Below are positions 34,642-43,650 of a stretch of DNA of 64,000 bases, piece after piece; position 1 is the stretch's first letter, and every line of letters begins with the position of its first letter. Source of the stretch: Brevibacterium album DSM 18261 (lineage in GTDB: Bacteria > Actinomycetota > Actinomycetes > Actinomycetales > Brevibacteriaceae); assembly GCF_000426445.1 (NCBI RefSeq), contig NZ_KE384526.1:605213-669212 (forward strand), read 5' to 3'. Made by a program: the position numbers and the translations under genes. The notes beneath the pieces were generated by a model that saw nothing but the letters and a program-made list of their open reading frames with translations, did no database searches and was not told the DNA's origin.

Positions 34642-36033
34642 TCAGCCGCGGGACGGCTCGCCGGTGCCCGCCGCTGCCGCCGCGGCCGCCGCCGCGGGCA
34701 GCGCGGCCGCGATCCGCTCGAGCACCTCGTCGGTGTGGGCGTAGGACAGGAACCACGCCTCGAAGGCCGAGGGCGGCAGGTGGATCCCGGACTCCAGCAT
34801 CGAGGTGAAGAAGGCCGCGTGCGCGGCGGTGTCCTGCGCCCTCGCGTCCTCGTAGTCGCGCACCTCGTCCTCGGTGAAGAAGACGGAGAACATGGAGTTC
34901 GCGCTCTGGATCGTGTGGGGCACGGAGGCGGCCGTGAGCGCCTGCGCGACCTCGCCGCGAAGCACGTCGGCGGCGCGCTCCAGGTGCGAGTACACGTCCA
35001 GCTCCGTCGTCAGCCGCAGGGTCGCGAGCCCCGCCGCCGAGGCCACGGGATTGCCCGAGAGCGTGCCCGCCTGGTAGACGGGCCCGGCCGGGGCGAGGTG
35101 CTCCATGACCTCGCGGCGTCCGCCGAAGGCCGCGGCCGGGAAGCCTCCGCCCATCACCTTGCCGAACGTGAACAGGTCGGCGGGTCCGTGCGGGTAGCCC
35201 TCGCGCTCGACCTCCCAGCCGTACCAGCCGGCGGCGGAGACGCGGAACCCCGTCATCACCTCGTCGGAGACCATGAGCGCCCCGTGCTCGGCCGTGATCC
35301 GGCGGATCGCGTTCGTGAAGCCGTCGCGCGGCGGGACCACGCCCATGTTGCCGGGGCTCGCCTCGGTGATGACGCAGGCGATGTCCGCGCCGTGCTCGGC
35401 GAAGGCCGCGGCCAGGGCCTGCTGGTCGTTGTAGGGCAGCACGATCGTGTCCGCGGCCGAGGCTCCCGTCACGCCGGGCGTGTCCGGCAGCGAGAACGTC
35501 GCGAGCCCCGAGCCCGCCGCGGCCAGCAGCGCGTCGACGTGGCCGTGGTAGCAGCCGGCGAACTTCACGATCTTCGACCGCCCCGTCACCCCGCGGGCCA
35601 GCCGGATGGCGGACATCGTCGCCTCCGTGCCGGAGTTGACCAGCCGCACCTCGTCGACGGGGTCCACGCGGTCCGCGATCGCCTGGGCGAGTTCGACCTC
35701 GGCGGCGGACGGGGTGCCGAAGCTGAACCCCTTGGCCGCCGCCGCCCGCACGGCCTCGACGACCTCCGGATGGGCGTGGCCGAGGATCATCGGCCCCCAG
35801 GAGCCGATGAGGTCGACGAACTCGTTGCCGTCCACGTCGACGAGGTGCGCGCCCTGCGCGTGGTCGATGAAGCGCGGCGTGCCGCCCACGGCCCCGAAGG
35901 CGCGCACGGGGGAGTTGACCCCGCCCGGGATGAGCGCGCGGGCGCGGTCGAAGAGCTCCTGCGAGCGGGCCGCGGAGGCAGCCGGATGCGGCGCTGCGTG
36001 CGAGGCGGACTGCGGGTGCTGTGCCTGTGTCAT
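34642..36033 (-). CDS. hemL: Glutamate-1-semialdehyde 2,1-aminomutase
   Basis: A class III PLP enzyme (463 aa) that converts glutamate-1-semialdehyde to 5-aminolevulinate in the C5 haem pathway. Motifs are [56 protein letters not shown] and the PLP lysine K292 in [18 protein letters not shown]. The C-terminus has a poly-Ala run (about 445-455). It lies 45 bp after the marR stop in the haem array. Confidence 0.96.
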   Translation of the reverse strand: MTQAQHPQSASHAAPHPAASAARSQELFDRARALIPGGVNSPVRAFGAVGGTPRFIDHAQGAHLVDVDGNEFVDLIGSWGPMILGHAHPEVVEAVRAAAAKGFSFGTPSAAEVELAQAIADRVDPVDEVRLVNSGTEATMSAIRLARGVTGRSKIVKFAGCYHGHVDALLAAAGSGLATFSLPDTPGVTGASAADTIVLPYNDQQALAAAFAEHGADIACVITEASPGNMGVVPPRDGFTNAIRRITAEHGALMVSDEVMTGFRVSAAGWYGWEVEREGYPHGPADLFTFGKVMGGGFPAAAFGGRREVMEHLAPAGPVYQAGTLSGNPVASAAGLATLRLTTELDVYSHLERAADVLRGEVAQALTAASVPHTIQSANSMFSVFFTEDEVRDYEDARAQDTAAHAAFFTSMLESGIHLPPSAFEAWFLSYAHTDEVLERIAAALPAAAAAAAAAGTGEPSRG

Positions 36034-36078
36034 GGTCTCTCCCTTGGCAAGGAACGTGCGGTCTCTTCGGGCATGCGA

Positions 36079-36603
36079 TCAGGAGCGGGTGGTGCGGGAG
36101 GGCAGTGCGCGCATGTGCGCGAGCACGGTGTCGAAGATGCCGGCCATCTGCGCGATCTGCTCCCGCCCGAGCAGGTCGATGAGGTGCTCGCGCACGCCCG
36201 CGACGTGGACGGGTGCGGTGCGCTCCAGCAGGCCGAACCCCTCCTCGGTGAGCCGGCACTGCACGCCGCGCCTGTCGTCGACCGATTTGTCGCGGCAGAC
36301 GATCCCGCGCTCCTCGAGGCGGGAGACGATGTGCGTGAGGCGCGAACGTGACAGACCGGTGTCCGCGGCGAGCGTCGCCATGCGCAGCGTGCGGTCCTCG
36401 GCCTCGGACAGCCGCACGAGCACGGTGTACTCCGTGAGGCCCAGCGGGGAGGCTTCGCGGAGCTCGCTGTCGAGCTTCGTCATGAGGAGCTGGTGCGCGT
36501 CGAGGAAGGAGCGCCAGGCGGCCTGCTCCCCGGCGTCCAGCCAGCGCACCCTCTCACCCGCGGCCGCCTCACCTGCGTCCGCAGGTCCGCAGCTCGGGGT
36601 CAC
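36079..36603 (-). CDS. MarR family transcriptional regulator
   Basis: A 174-residue winged-helix protein. The DNA-binding segment runs from [24 protein letters not shown] through the recognition helix [20 protein letters not shown] to the wing [14 protein letters not shown]; flanking helices would dimerise. The GTG overlaps the hemB stop (GTGA), so it is translated with the haem genes and may respond to a haem precursor or an oxidant. Target and ligand are unknown. Confidence 0.9.
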   Translation of the reverse strand: MTPSCGPADAGEAAAGERVRWLDAGEQAAWRSFLDAHQLLMTKLDSELREASPLGLTEYTVLVRLSEAEDRTLRMATLAADTGLSRSRLTHIVSRLEERGIVCRDKSVDDRRGVQCRLTEEGFGLLERTAPVHVAGVREHLIDLLGREQIAQMAGIFDTVLAHMRALPSRTTRS

Positions 36604-37640
36604 GCCGGCTCCCGGCGGAGCTCCCGGGCGACCTCGGCGGCCCAGTAGGTGAGCACCGAGTCCGCGCCCGCGCGCTTGAAGGCGGTGAGGCTCTCGAGGA
36701 TCGCGGGCATCCGGTCGATGGCGCCGGCCGCGGCCGCGAACTCGATCATCGCGTACTCGCCGGAGATCTGGTACGCCCAGACCGGCACGGGGGACGCCGC
36801 GACCGCCTCGGCGAGCACGTCGAGGTAGGGCAGACCGGGCTTGATCATGACGATGTCCGCGCCCTCGGCGAGGTCGAGCTCGAGTTCGCGCAGCGCCTCG
36901 CGCCCGTTGCCCGGATCCTGCTGGTACGTGCGGCGGTCGCCGGACAGCTGGGAGTCCACGGCCTCGCGGAAGGGGCCGTAGAAGGCGGAGGAGTACTTGG
37001 CGGAGTATGCGAGCAGGATGACGTCCGTGTGACCGGCGGCGTCCAGGGCGTGGCGGATCGCCGCGATCTGGCCGTCCATCATGCCCGAGGGCCCCAGCAC
37101 GTCCGCACCGGCCTCGGCCTGTGCGAGCGCCATCGCGGCGTAGCGGTCGAGCGTCGCGTCGTTGTCCACCGCACCGGTCTCATCGAGCACGCCGCAGTGG
37201 CCGTGCGAGGTGAACTCGTCGAGGCAGAGGTCGGCCATGATGACGGTGTCCTCGCCCACCTCCTCGCGCAGGCGGCGGATCGCGCGGTTGAGGATGCCCT
37301 CGGGATCGTCGCCGGCCGAGCCGATCGCGTCCCGCACCTCCGGGATGCCGAAGAGCATGATCCCGCCCACACCGGCATCGACGGCCTCCTTCGCGGCCTC
37401 GGCGAGCGAGTCGAGGGTGTGCTGGACGACCCCGGGCATGGAGCTCAGGGGCGCGGGCTCGCTCAGCCCCTCCTTGACGAACATGGGGAGGATGAGCTCA
37501 GCGGGGTGCAGGCGGGTCTCCGCGACCATCCGGCGGATGGCCGGGGTGCGGCGCAGGCGGCGGGGCCGCACGGCTCCGTGCGCGAGCTGGTAGGCCGGCG
37601 CCTCGCGGCCTGCGGTGCGACGGGCAGGGGCTGACGTCAT
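36600..37640 (-). CDS. hemB: Delta-aminolevulinic acid dehydratase (porphobilinogen synthase)
   Basis: A 346-residue HemB that condenses two ALA molecules. The Schiff-base lysines are K215 ([14 protein letters not shown]) and K267 ([10 protein letters not shown]). The metal-binding region reads [15 protein letters not shown], keeping two of the three cysteines of the zinc type with Asp in place of the third. This suggests a mixed or Mg-assisted site. The ATG is 5 bp after the cobA/hemD stop. Confidence 0.96.
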   Translation of the reverse strand: MTSAPARRTAGREAPAYQLAHGAVRPRRLRRTPAIRRMVAETRLHPAELILPMFVKEGLSEPAPLSSMPGVVQHTLDSLAEAAKEAVDAGVGGIMLFGIPEVRDAIGSAGDDPEGILNRAIRRLREEVGEDTVIMADLCLDEFTSHGHCGVLDETGAVDNDATLDRYAAMALAQAEAGADVLGPSGMMDGQIAAIRHALDAAGHTDVILLAYSAKYSSAFYGPFREAVDSQLSGDRRTYQQDPGNGREALRELELDLAEGADIVMIKPGLPYLDVLAEAVAASPVPVWAYQISGEYAMIEFAAAAGAIDRMPAILESLTAFKRAGADSVLTYWAAEVARELRREPA

Positions 37641-37645
37641 CTCAC

Positions 37646-39238
37646 TCACCTTCTCCTGGGCCGCTGCGAGGGACGCAGCGGGGCGCGGCCTGCGGCCAGG
37701 TCCTCCGACCGCCGGTGGACAGCATGGTCGACGAGGCCGGCGATGAGCGAACCCATGTTCGCCTCGGCGGCCAGCACGTCGACCGCGAGGCCGTGGTCCT
37801 CGGCGGTCTGCGCGGTCGCGGGGCCGATGCACGCGACGACGGTGCTCGCCGGCGGCTTGCCCGCGATGCCCACGAGGTTGCGCACGGTCGAGGACGAGGT
37901 GAACAGCACCGCGTCGAAGTCCCCGGCCTTGATGGACTCCCGGATGGGCGCCGGCGGCGGCGCCGCCCGGACGGTCCGGTAGGCCGTCACGTCGTGCACG
38001 TCCCAGCCGCCTGCGGTGAGCCCCTCGACGAGCACCTCGGTGGCGATGTCCGCCCGCGGCAGGAGCACGCGGCCCACGGGATCGACGAGCGGGTCCCGGT
38101 CCGGCCAGTCCTCGACGAGGCCGCGCGCGGAGTGCTCGCCGCTGGGCACGAGGTCCGGGGTCACGCCCCAGTCCTCGAGCGCGTGCGCCGTGGGCCCGCC
38201 CACCGCCGCCACCCGCACGCCGGCGAGCGCCCGGGCGTCCAGCCCGAGGTCGTCGAACCATTCGCGCACGGCCCGCACGGCGTTGACGCTCGTGAGCCCC
38301 ACCCACTGGTAGTCGCCGTTGACGAGGCCCTGGATCGCACGCTCCATCTGCGTGGGCGTGCGCGGGGGCTGGATGGCGATGGTCGGGACGATCGTCCCGG
38401 TCGCGCCGAGCTCTGCGAGCGCCCGCGCGGTGTGGCTGCCCTGTTCCTTGGTCCGCGGGATGAGCACGCTCCAGCCGAACAGCGGCCGCGTCTCGAACCA
38501 GTCGAGCTCCGCGTGCTGTGCGATCCCCTGGCCGAAGAGCATCGTGACCTGTGTGCCCTCGTCGAACGTCTCGCGCAGGCGCTCGACCGCCGCACCGAAG
38601 GTCGACTCGATGGTCTGCTGCGCGATGGTCGAGAGGTCGGAGCTCAGCAGCACCGGTGTGGCCTCGTCCCACCCGTCTCCCAGCAGGGAGCCCAGGGCGG
38701 ACTCGATGTCCTCGCGCGCGCCCGTGAGCACGTGCCCCGTGTTCCTGTGCTTCGAGACGTCCACATGCGACTGCTCGCCGGCCTCGACGAAGCGCACCGA
38801 GCGGACGCGGTTGGTCGTGACGGGCGCTCCCGTGAACGCCGTCGCGGTCGCGGCGACGCCCACCCCGGGCACGATCTCGAAGTCGACTCCCTGGCGGCGG
38901 ACCGCCGCGGCCTCGTCCGTCGTGGTGGAGAAGAGCACGCCGTCGTGCGGCACGATCCGGACGACCATGCCGTGCTCGCGCGCCAGGCCCGCGAGCTTGC
39001 GACCGCGGGTCGTGGCCGCCTGGCCCAGCTCCTCCGCGTTCATCCGCGGAGTGGCCTCCGGGACGAACTCGTCGACGATCGCGGCGTGGCGCGGCTCGTC
39101 GGAGACGATGAGCGCGGCCTTCTGCAGCAGCTTGGTGCCGCGATAGGTCACGAGCGCGGGATCGCCCGGCCCCGCGCCCAGGAAGTAGACGGTGGGCACG
39201 GCGAGCGCGCCCTGCCCTGCCTCAGCGTCCGGCACCAT
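37646..39238 (-). CDS. hemD: Fused uroporphyrinogen-III methyltransferase-like / uroporphyrinogen-III synthase
   Basis: A 530-residue two-domain protein. The N-terminal half (about 14-265) begins [18 protein letters not shown], the SAM-binding start of CobA/SUMT enzymes, but the rest of the methylase half is divergent, so methylation of uroporphyrinogen III is less certain. The C-terminal half (about 270-510) is HemD ([39 protein letters not shown]), which cyclises hydroxymethylbilane. Such fusions are common in actinobacteria. The ATG with AAGGAGG lies inside the end of hemA/hemC (17-nt overlap). Confidence 0.88.
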   Translation of the reverse strand: MVPDAEAGQGALAVPTVYFLGAGPGDPALVTYRGTKLLQKAALIVSDEPRHAAIVDEFVPEATPRMNAEELGQAATTRGRKLAGLAREHGMVVRIVPHDGVLFSTTTDEAAAVRRQGVDFEIVPGVGVAATATAFTGAPVTTNRVRSVRFVEAGEQSHVDVSKHRNTGHVLTGAREDIESALGSLLGDGWDEATPVLLSSDLSTIAQQTIESTFGAAVERLRETFDEGTQVTMLFGQGIAQHAELDWFETRPLFGWSVLIPRTKEQGSHTARALAELGATGTIVPTIAIQPPRTPTQMERAIQGLVNGDYQWVGLTSVNAVRAVREWFDDLGLDARALAGVRVAAVGGPTAHALEDWGVTPDLVPSGEHSARGLVEDWPDRDPLVDPVGRVLLPRADIATEVLVEGLTAGGWDVHDVTAYRTVRAAPPPAPIRESIKAGDFDAVLFTSSSTVRNLVGIAGKPPASTVVACIGPATAQTAEDHGLAVDVLAAEANMGSLIAGLVDHAVHRRSEDLAAGRAPLRPSQRPRRR

Positions 39239-42092
39239 GCGCGCCGCCTCCTTCGTCTGCGTCCTGTCGGTCCTGCTGTGCGGGCGTACCGGGCTCGCCC
39301 GCCGTGCCGAGTTCCGGTTCCGCATGGGTCTCCGCGGCCTGGGCGGGTTGGGCGGTCTGAGCGGCCTCGGCGGATTGAGCGGCCTCGGCGGGTGCGAGGT
39401 GCGTCCCGGGCGCATTGGCGCCGATGGAGCGGGCGGGATCCAGGCCGAGCCCGCTCAGCAGCTCCTCGGCGACCTGCGCACCGAGCGCCTCGGCCGCGTG
39501 CCGCACCTCCGCGGGGTCCGTGTCCGCGCTGCGGCGGGGCAGCGGGCTCCTGCGGGTGACGCGCAGCAGCGTCCCGGCCTCGTCCGCGAGCACGCCGGAG
39601 ACCTCCAGCGAGTGCCCCTCGAGGTGGGCGATGGCGCCGATGGGAGCCGAGCAGCCCGCCTCGGCGCGCGCGAGGATGGCCCGCTCGCACAGCACCGCGA
39701 GCATCGAGGCCTCGTCGTGCAGGCCGGAGAGAGCGGACCGCAGCTCCGCGTCGAACTCCGTGAGTTCGGCGTCGGCATCCCGGCACTCGACGGCCAGCGC
39801 CCCCTGCCCCGGCGCCGGCAGCATGACGGAGGAGTCCAGGACCTCGGTGACCTCGCCCAGGCGGCCGAGGCGGCGCACACCGGCCGCGGCGAGCACGACG
39901 GCGTCGAGGCGACCCTCCGTGACGTGGCGGATGCGGGTGTCCACATTGCCGCGCACGCCGGTGACCTCGATGTCCGGCCGGGCAGCGCGCAGCTGGGCGG
40001 CGCGGCGCGGGGAGCCCGTGCCGATGACCGCACCGGCCGGCAGCTGCGCGAGCGTGAGGCCGTCGCGGGTGATGAGGACGTCCGAGGGGTCCACGCGCGG
40101 GGGCACGGCCGCGAGGCTGATGCCCGGAGCCGCGGCCGTGGGCAGGTCCTTGAGCGAGTGCACTGCGATGTCGACCCTGCCGTCGAGCAGCGCCGAGCGC
40201 ACGGAGGAGACGAACACACCCGCCCCGCCGAAGCTTGCGAGCGGCGTCATGTTGACATCGCCCTCGGTGACGACCTCGACGATCTCCACGCGCAGACCGG
40301 TCTGCGCGGCGAGCTGCTGGGCGACAGCGGTGGACTGCGAACGGGCCAGCTGCGAGCGGCGGGTGCCCAGCCGGATCGTCCGGCCGCTGGGACGCGCGGG
40401 CTCGACGACGTCGAGCGTGTGCGAGGCGACGGGGCTCTCCCCGGCGGCCGCGACGTAGTGGCTGCCCGGGACCGAGGCGGTCCGCACGGACGGCTGGCGG
40501 TCCGGGAGGGGCCGGGCGTCCGGAGCTGGCCGGGCGTCCGAGGCAGGCGGACCCACGGGACGGCCCTGGTCGCCCGTGCCGCGGCCTGCCGGCTGCGGCA
40601 CCTGTGCCAGCAGGCCTCCTGCTCCGGCCTCGGCGGCGCGCGCCCCGGCCGCTGTCCCCGGCGCTGCCGCTGTCCCCGGCATCGCCCGCACACCCGCTGC
40701 GGCCGGGACCGGCACGGCGGCGGACGTACCAGCGCCGGACAGCATCCCCGCCTCGGCGCTGCCCGCAGCACTGCCCGCGGCGGCCGTCGGGGTGCGCTGG
40801 AGGTCGAAGAGCATCGTGAGCGCGGCGGCGTAGTCGATCTTCTCGTGTTCGTCGGCGGCGAGCTCCTTGACCTTGACGGTGGGCGTGTGGAGCAGCGTGG
40901 TCGCGACCTGGCGCAGTGAGCGCCTGATCGCCTTCATGTCGTCCTCGGCCACGCGGTCGCCGAGCCGCTTCTCGAGCTTCTCGATCTCCCGCGAGACGAC
41001 CGCCCCGGCCTGCTTGCGCAGCGCGGTGACGGTGGGCGCGATCGTGCGGGCGCGCTTGCCGGCCGAGAGCGCGGCCATCTCCTCGCGGATGATGGTGCGC
41101 ACCCGGCTGATGACGTCCACGACTCCGGAGGAGGCGGTGTAGTCCGTGTCCGCGAACATCGAGGAGAGCCCTTCGAGGCCGATCATCCGCACGAAGGGAT
41201 GCTCCTCGACGTTCGGGTCGACGTCGAAGGGCAGCGCGAGGTCGATGAGGAAGGTGTGCGCGGGGTCCTCCGGGTCCTCGAGGTGCGCGAGCGAGGCGGT
41301 GATCGTGTCCGCGTCGATGACGGTTCCGCGAGCGCCGATCACGGAGACCACGAGATCGGCCTTCGCGATCTCCGCGGGCAGCGCCTCGGGCGTGAACTCG
41401 ACGGCGCGGCCGTCCACGGAGGCCGCCAGGCGCTCGGCCCGCTCGAGGGTCCGGTTGAGGATCGTGATGGACCCGGCGCCGGCACGGGCCAGGGTGGCTG
41501 CGACGAGACCGGACATGGCGCCTGCGCCCACGATGAGCACGTCCGCCGTCTCGATGGGACCGATGTGCTCGGCCGCGCGCACGAGCGCGGTGTCCAGCAG
41601 GGAGCCCGCGACGGAGTCCAGTTCCGTCTCCGCGTGTGCGCGCTTGCCCACGCGCAGCGCCTCCTGCACCGTGCCGCTCAGGGCGCCCGTGAGGTGTCCG
41701 GCCTCCTGCGCGCGCGAGTACGTCTGGCGGAGCTGGCCCAGGATCTGCGCCTCGCCCACGGCCATGGAGTCCAGTCCGGCGGCGAGTGTGAGCAGGTGCT
41801 CGGTCGCGCCGTCGTCGAAGAGGACGAAGACGTGGTGCGCGAGATCCTGCCAGTCGATGCCGGTGACCTCGACGAGCGCCGAGCCCAGATCCGCGAGGCC
41901 GCCGTGGAACGACTTCACATCGGCGATGATCTCGAGCCGGTTGCAGGTCGAGAGGACCATTGCACCGTCGACGTAGTCGCCGGCCAGGGCCAGCCCGGTC
42001 AGCCTGTCCACGCCCTCGCCTGACAGCGCGAGCGCATCCAGCAGGGCCATGGGCGCGGAGCGATGCGAGACGCCCAGGACGAGATCGGTCAC
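39222..42092 (-). CDS. hemA-hemC: Fused glutamyl-tRNA reductase / hydroxymethylbilane synthase
   Basis: One uninterrupted 956-codon frame. Residues 1-430 are HemA: GVSHRSAP, nucleophile C50 in STCNRLE, SMAVGEAQILGQLR, the NADPH motif VLIVGAGAMSG (185-195), and the dimerisation helix with REEM and KLEKRL. Residues 434-570 are an Ala/Pro/Gly linker. Residues 572-885 are HemC: RLGTRRSQLARSQ, HSLKDLP with the catalytic Asp (D649), GTGSPRRAAQL, and the dipyrromethane cysteine C814 in EAGCSAPIGA. A low-complexity tail fills 886-956. GTG 42092 follows the rex stop by 3 bp with GGAG upstream. I saw no stop or good internal ribosome site that would separate the two. Confidence 0.9.
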   Translation of the reverse strand: MTDLVLGVSHRSAPMALLDALALSGEGVDRLTGLALAGDYVDGAMVLSTCNRLEIIADVKSFHGGLADLGSALVEVTGIDWQDLAHHVFVLFDDGATEHLLTLAAGLDSMAVGEAQILGQLRQTYSRAQEAGHLTGALSGTVQEALRVGKRAHAETELDSVAGSLLDTALVRAAEHIGPIETADVLIVGAGAMSGLVAATLARAGAGSITILNRTLERAERLAASVDGRAVEFTPEALPAEIAKADLVVSVIGARGTVIDADTITASLAHLEDPEDPAHTFLIDLALPFDVDPNVEEHPFVRMIGLEGLSSMFADTDYTASSGVVDVISRVRTIIREEMAALSAGKRARTIAPTVTALRKQAGAVVSREIEKLEKRLGDRVAEDDMKAIRRSLRQVATTLLHTPTVKVKELAADEHEKIDYAAALTMLFDLQRTPTAAAGSAAGSAEAGMLSGAGTSAAVPVPAAAGVRAMPGTAAAPGTAAGARAAEAGAGGLLAQVPQPAGRGTGDQGRPVGPPASDARPAPDARPLPDRQPSVRTASVPGSHYVAAAGESPVASHTLDVVEPARPSGRTIRLGTRRSQLARSQSTAVAQQLAAQTGLRVEIVEVVTEGDVNMTPLASFGGAGVFVSSVRSALLDGRVDIAVHSLKDLPTAAAPGISLAAVPPRVDPSDVLITRDGLTLAQLPAGAVIGTGSPRRAAQLRAARPDIEVTGVRGNVDTRIRHVTEGRLDAVVLAAAGVRRLGRLGEVTEVLDSSVMLPAPGQGALAVECRDADAELTEFDAELRSALSGLHDEASMLAVLCERAILARAEAGCSAPIGAIAHLEGHSLEVSGVLADEAGTLLRVTRRSPLPRRSADTDPAEVRHAAEALGAQVAEELLSGLGLDPARSIGANAPGTHLAPAEAAQSAEAAQTAQPAQAAETHAEPELGTAGEPGTPAQQDRQDADEGGGAHGAGR

Positions 42093-42095
42093 TTC

Positions 42096-42773
42096 TCAGA
42101 CTCCAGTCTTCGTGTTCGACGGAGCGAAGTGCGAGAGCACCTGCAGCTCCGTGGCGAGGTCGACATGACGCACCGTCACGCCGAGGGGGGCGCGCACCGG
42201 CACCGGCGCGAAGTTGAGCAGCCCCGTCACCGATGTGCCGGAGACGAGGTCCGTCACCGCCTGCGCGGCCGCCCCCGGCACCGCGATGACGAGCAGCTCG
42301 AGGGAGAGCGCGCGGGCGACGGTCGGGAAGTCCGTCTCCGCGGAGACCTCCAGCTCGCCCACCCGCTGGCCCACGCGCGCCGGGTCCGCGTCGAAGATCG
42401 CGCGGAGCTCGAAGCCGTGGCGCGGATCCGAGAGGTAGTGGGCCAGTGCCGTGCCCAGGCGTCCCGCGCCGACGATCCCCAGGGGGCGGGCACGGTCCAC
42501 GCCCAGGAAGGTCCGGATCGCCGAGGCGAGCTCGGCGGTGTCGTAGCCCACGCCTCGGCGGCCCGCGGGGGCGATGTGCGTGAGATCGCGGCGGACGATG
42601 GAGGCGCCCACACCGCAGGCCGCGGCCAGCGCCTCGGAGGAGACGGTGCCGCGGTGCTCCGCGAGCAGGGACTCGAGTGCGGCGAGGTACACCGGCATGC
42701 GGGTCACGGCCGGCAGCGGCGCGGTGCGGTGCGCACCGACGGATGCCGGAAGACTCGGCAGGGACTGTGCCAC
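42096..42773 (-). CDS. rex: Redox-sensing transcriptional repressor Rex
   Basis: A 225-residue Rex protein (GTG start chosen for the GAGGAGAGGAG upstream): an N-terminal winged helix (RMPVYLAALESLLAE, SSEALAAACGVGASIVRRDLTHI) and a C-terminal NAD(H) Rossmann domain (LGIVGAGRLGTALAHYL, ATDFPTV-like loop, AVPGAAAQAVTDLV, FAPVPVRAP). It releases DNA when NADH/NAD+ rises. rex-hemA linkage is known from Streptomyces. I found no convincing Rex palindrome (TTGTGA-type) in the upstream 226 bp. Confidence 0.92.
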   Translation of the reverse strand: MAQSLPSLPASVGAHRTAPLPAVTRMPVYLAALESLLAEHRGTVSSEALAAACGVGASIVRRDLTHIAPAGRRGVGYDTAELASAIRTFLGVDRARPLGIVGAGRLGTALAHYLSDPRHGFELRAIFDADPARVGQRVGELEVSAETDFPTVARALSLELLVIAVPGAAAQAVTDLVSGTSVTGLLNFAPVPVRAPLGVTVRHVDLATELQVLSHFAPSNTKTGV

Positions 42774-42999
42774 CGCTGCTCGCTCTCCTCTCCTCGACAC
42801 CGCACCCTCAGACTCGAACCCTCGGGCTGCGGCAGGTCCGTGCGGGCTCCGCACAAGCTACCCGAAGCGCACCGCGTCGCCGCGGGCTGTCCGGAAGCCG
42901 TGCGCGACCGTCTCACTCAGCGATCGCACCGGTGGACGCCGCTGCCCCTACGGGCCGCGCGGAGTCTGCACGCGGTGCGCACTCCCGGTCGCGAGCGCC

Positions 43000-43260
43000 T
43001 CAGCCGGAGGCCGCGGCCAGCCGCGCGTCGACTGCCCGTTCCAGCCGCGCCCTGTCGATCCGATGGAAGCCCACCTGCCTGCCGTCGACCAGCACGACCG
43101 GAACGTCCCAGTCGTACTTGGCCCTCAGCTCCGGGTCCGCGTCCACGTCCACCGTCGTGACGGTGACCGGCCGCGCGGCCGCCACCTGGGCGACGACGGC
43201 CTCGGCGGCCTCGCACAGACCGCATTCGGCGCGCGTCACCACCGTGATCTCACAGCTCAC
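43000..43260 (-). CDS. Glutaredoxin-like protein
   Basis: An 86-residue thioredoxin-fold protein: ITVVTRAECGLCEAAEAVV with a C-x-x-C pair at about 12-15, TVDVDADPELRAKYDWDVPVVLVDG (cis-Pro) and VGFHRID. It belongs to the DUF836/glutaredoxin-like group often found near haem genes in actinobacteria. GTG at 43260 is preceded by GGGAGGGC. It is 67 bp downstream of bS22 and 226 bp upstream of rex. Confidence 0.87.
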   Translation of the reverse strand: MSCEITVVTRAECGLCEAAEAVVAQVAAARPVTVTTVDVDADPELRAKYDWDVPVVLVDGRQVGFHRIDRARLERAVDARLAAASG

Positions 43261-43327
43261 AGGGCCCTCCCAAAACAAACCCCCGCCGACGCGATGTGCC
43301 GAACGGGGTCTGCTTGGTCAAGAAGTC

Positions 43328-43426
43328 TTACTTCTTGTTGCGACGCTGGTGGCGGGTCTTGCGAAGCAGCTTGCGGTGCTTCTTCTTCGACATACGCTTG
43401 CGACGCTTCTTGATGACGGAACCCAC
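43328..43426 (-). CDS. Small ribosomal subunit protein bS22 (AURKAIP1/COX24-type)
   Basis: A 32-codon gene starting at GTG 43426 with GAGG eight nucleotides upstream. The product is almost entirely Lys/Arg (KKRRKRMSKKKHRKLLRKTR then HQRRNKK). This matches the tiny actinobacterial 30S protein with the AURKAIP1/COX24 domain, named bS22 in mycobacteria. It is too short for routine gene callers. It is the first gene of the minus-strand block with the glutaredoxin-like gene. Confidence 0.92.
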   Translation of the reverse strand: MGSVIKKRRKRMSKKKHRKLLRKTRHQRRNKK

Positions 43427-43548
43427 AGGCAAACCTCACGGACTCGAAGTTCCGGTGAACGCGAGCGCGACACCGGCGGAACATAGCCGGTCAATCATAT
43501 CGCCGCAGAGCGCGGGAGGGCAAAAACATGTGCCGCACCAGTCACAGG

Positions 43549-43650
43549 CGCGGGCAGCCGCGTCACCGGCTACCAGCGCGCGCCTCGTCTATACAGCGTC
43601 AATCGTAGTCGCGGGCAGCCGCGTCACCGGCTCCCAGCACGCGCCTCATC
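43549..43650. repeat. Tandem duplication of the 3' end of the deacetylase gene
   Basis: Two 41-bp segments (43549-43589 and 43610-43650) match at 38 of 41 positions with a 61-bp period. The second overlaps the stop codon of the deacetylase-like gene. After the first copy, a degenerate Tyr-Asp-stop sequence is still visible around 43600, which suggests that the gene end plus flank was duplicated in tandem. Confidence 0.75.

Noticed and set aside
40247-40500. A separate hemC start inside the linker
   Set aside because: In-frame ATG codons occur in the linker, but none has a convincing ribosome site and no stop precedes them; the fusion is the simpler reading.
42774-42999. A Rex operator upstream of rex
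   Set aside because: No TTGTGA/TCACAA-type inverted repeat was found in the gap.
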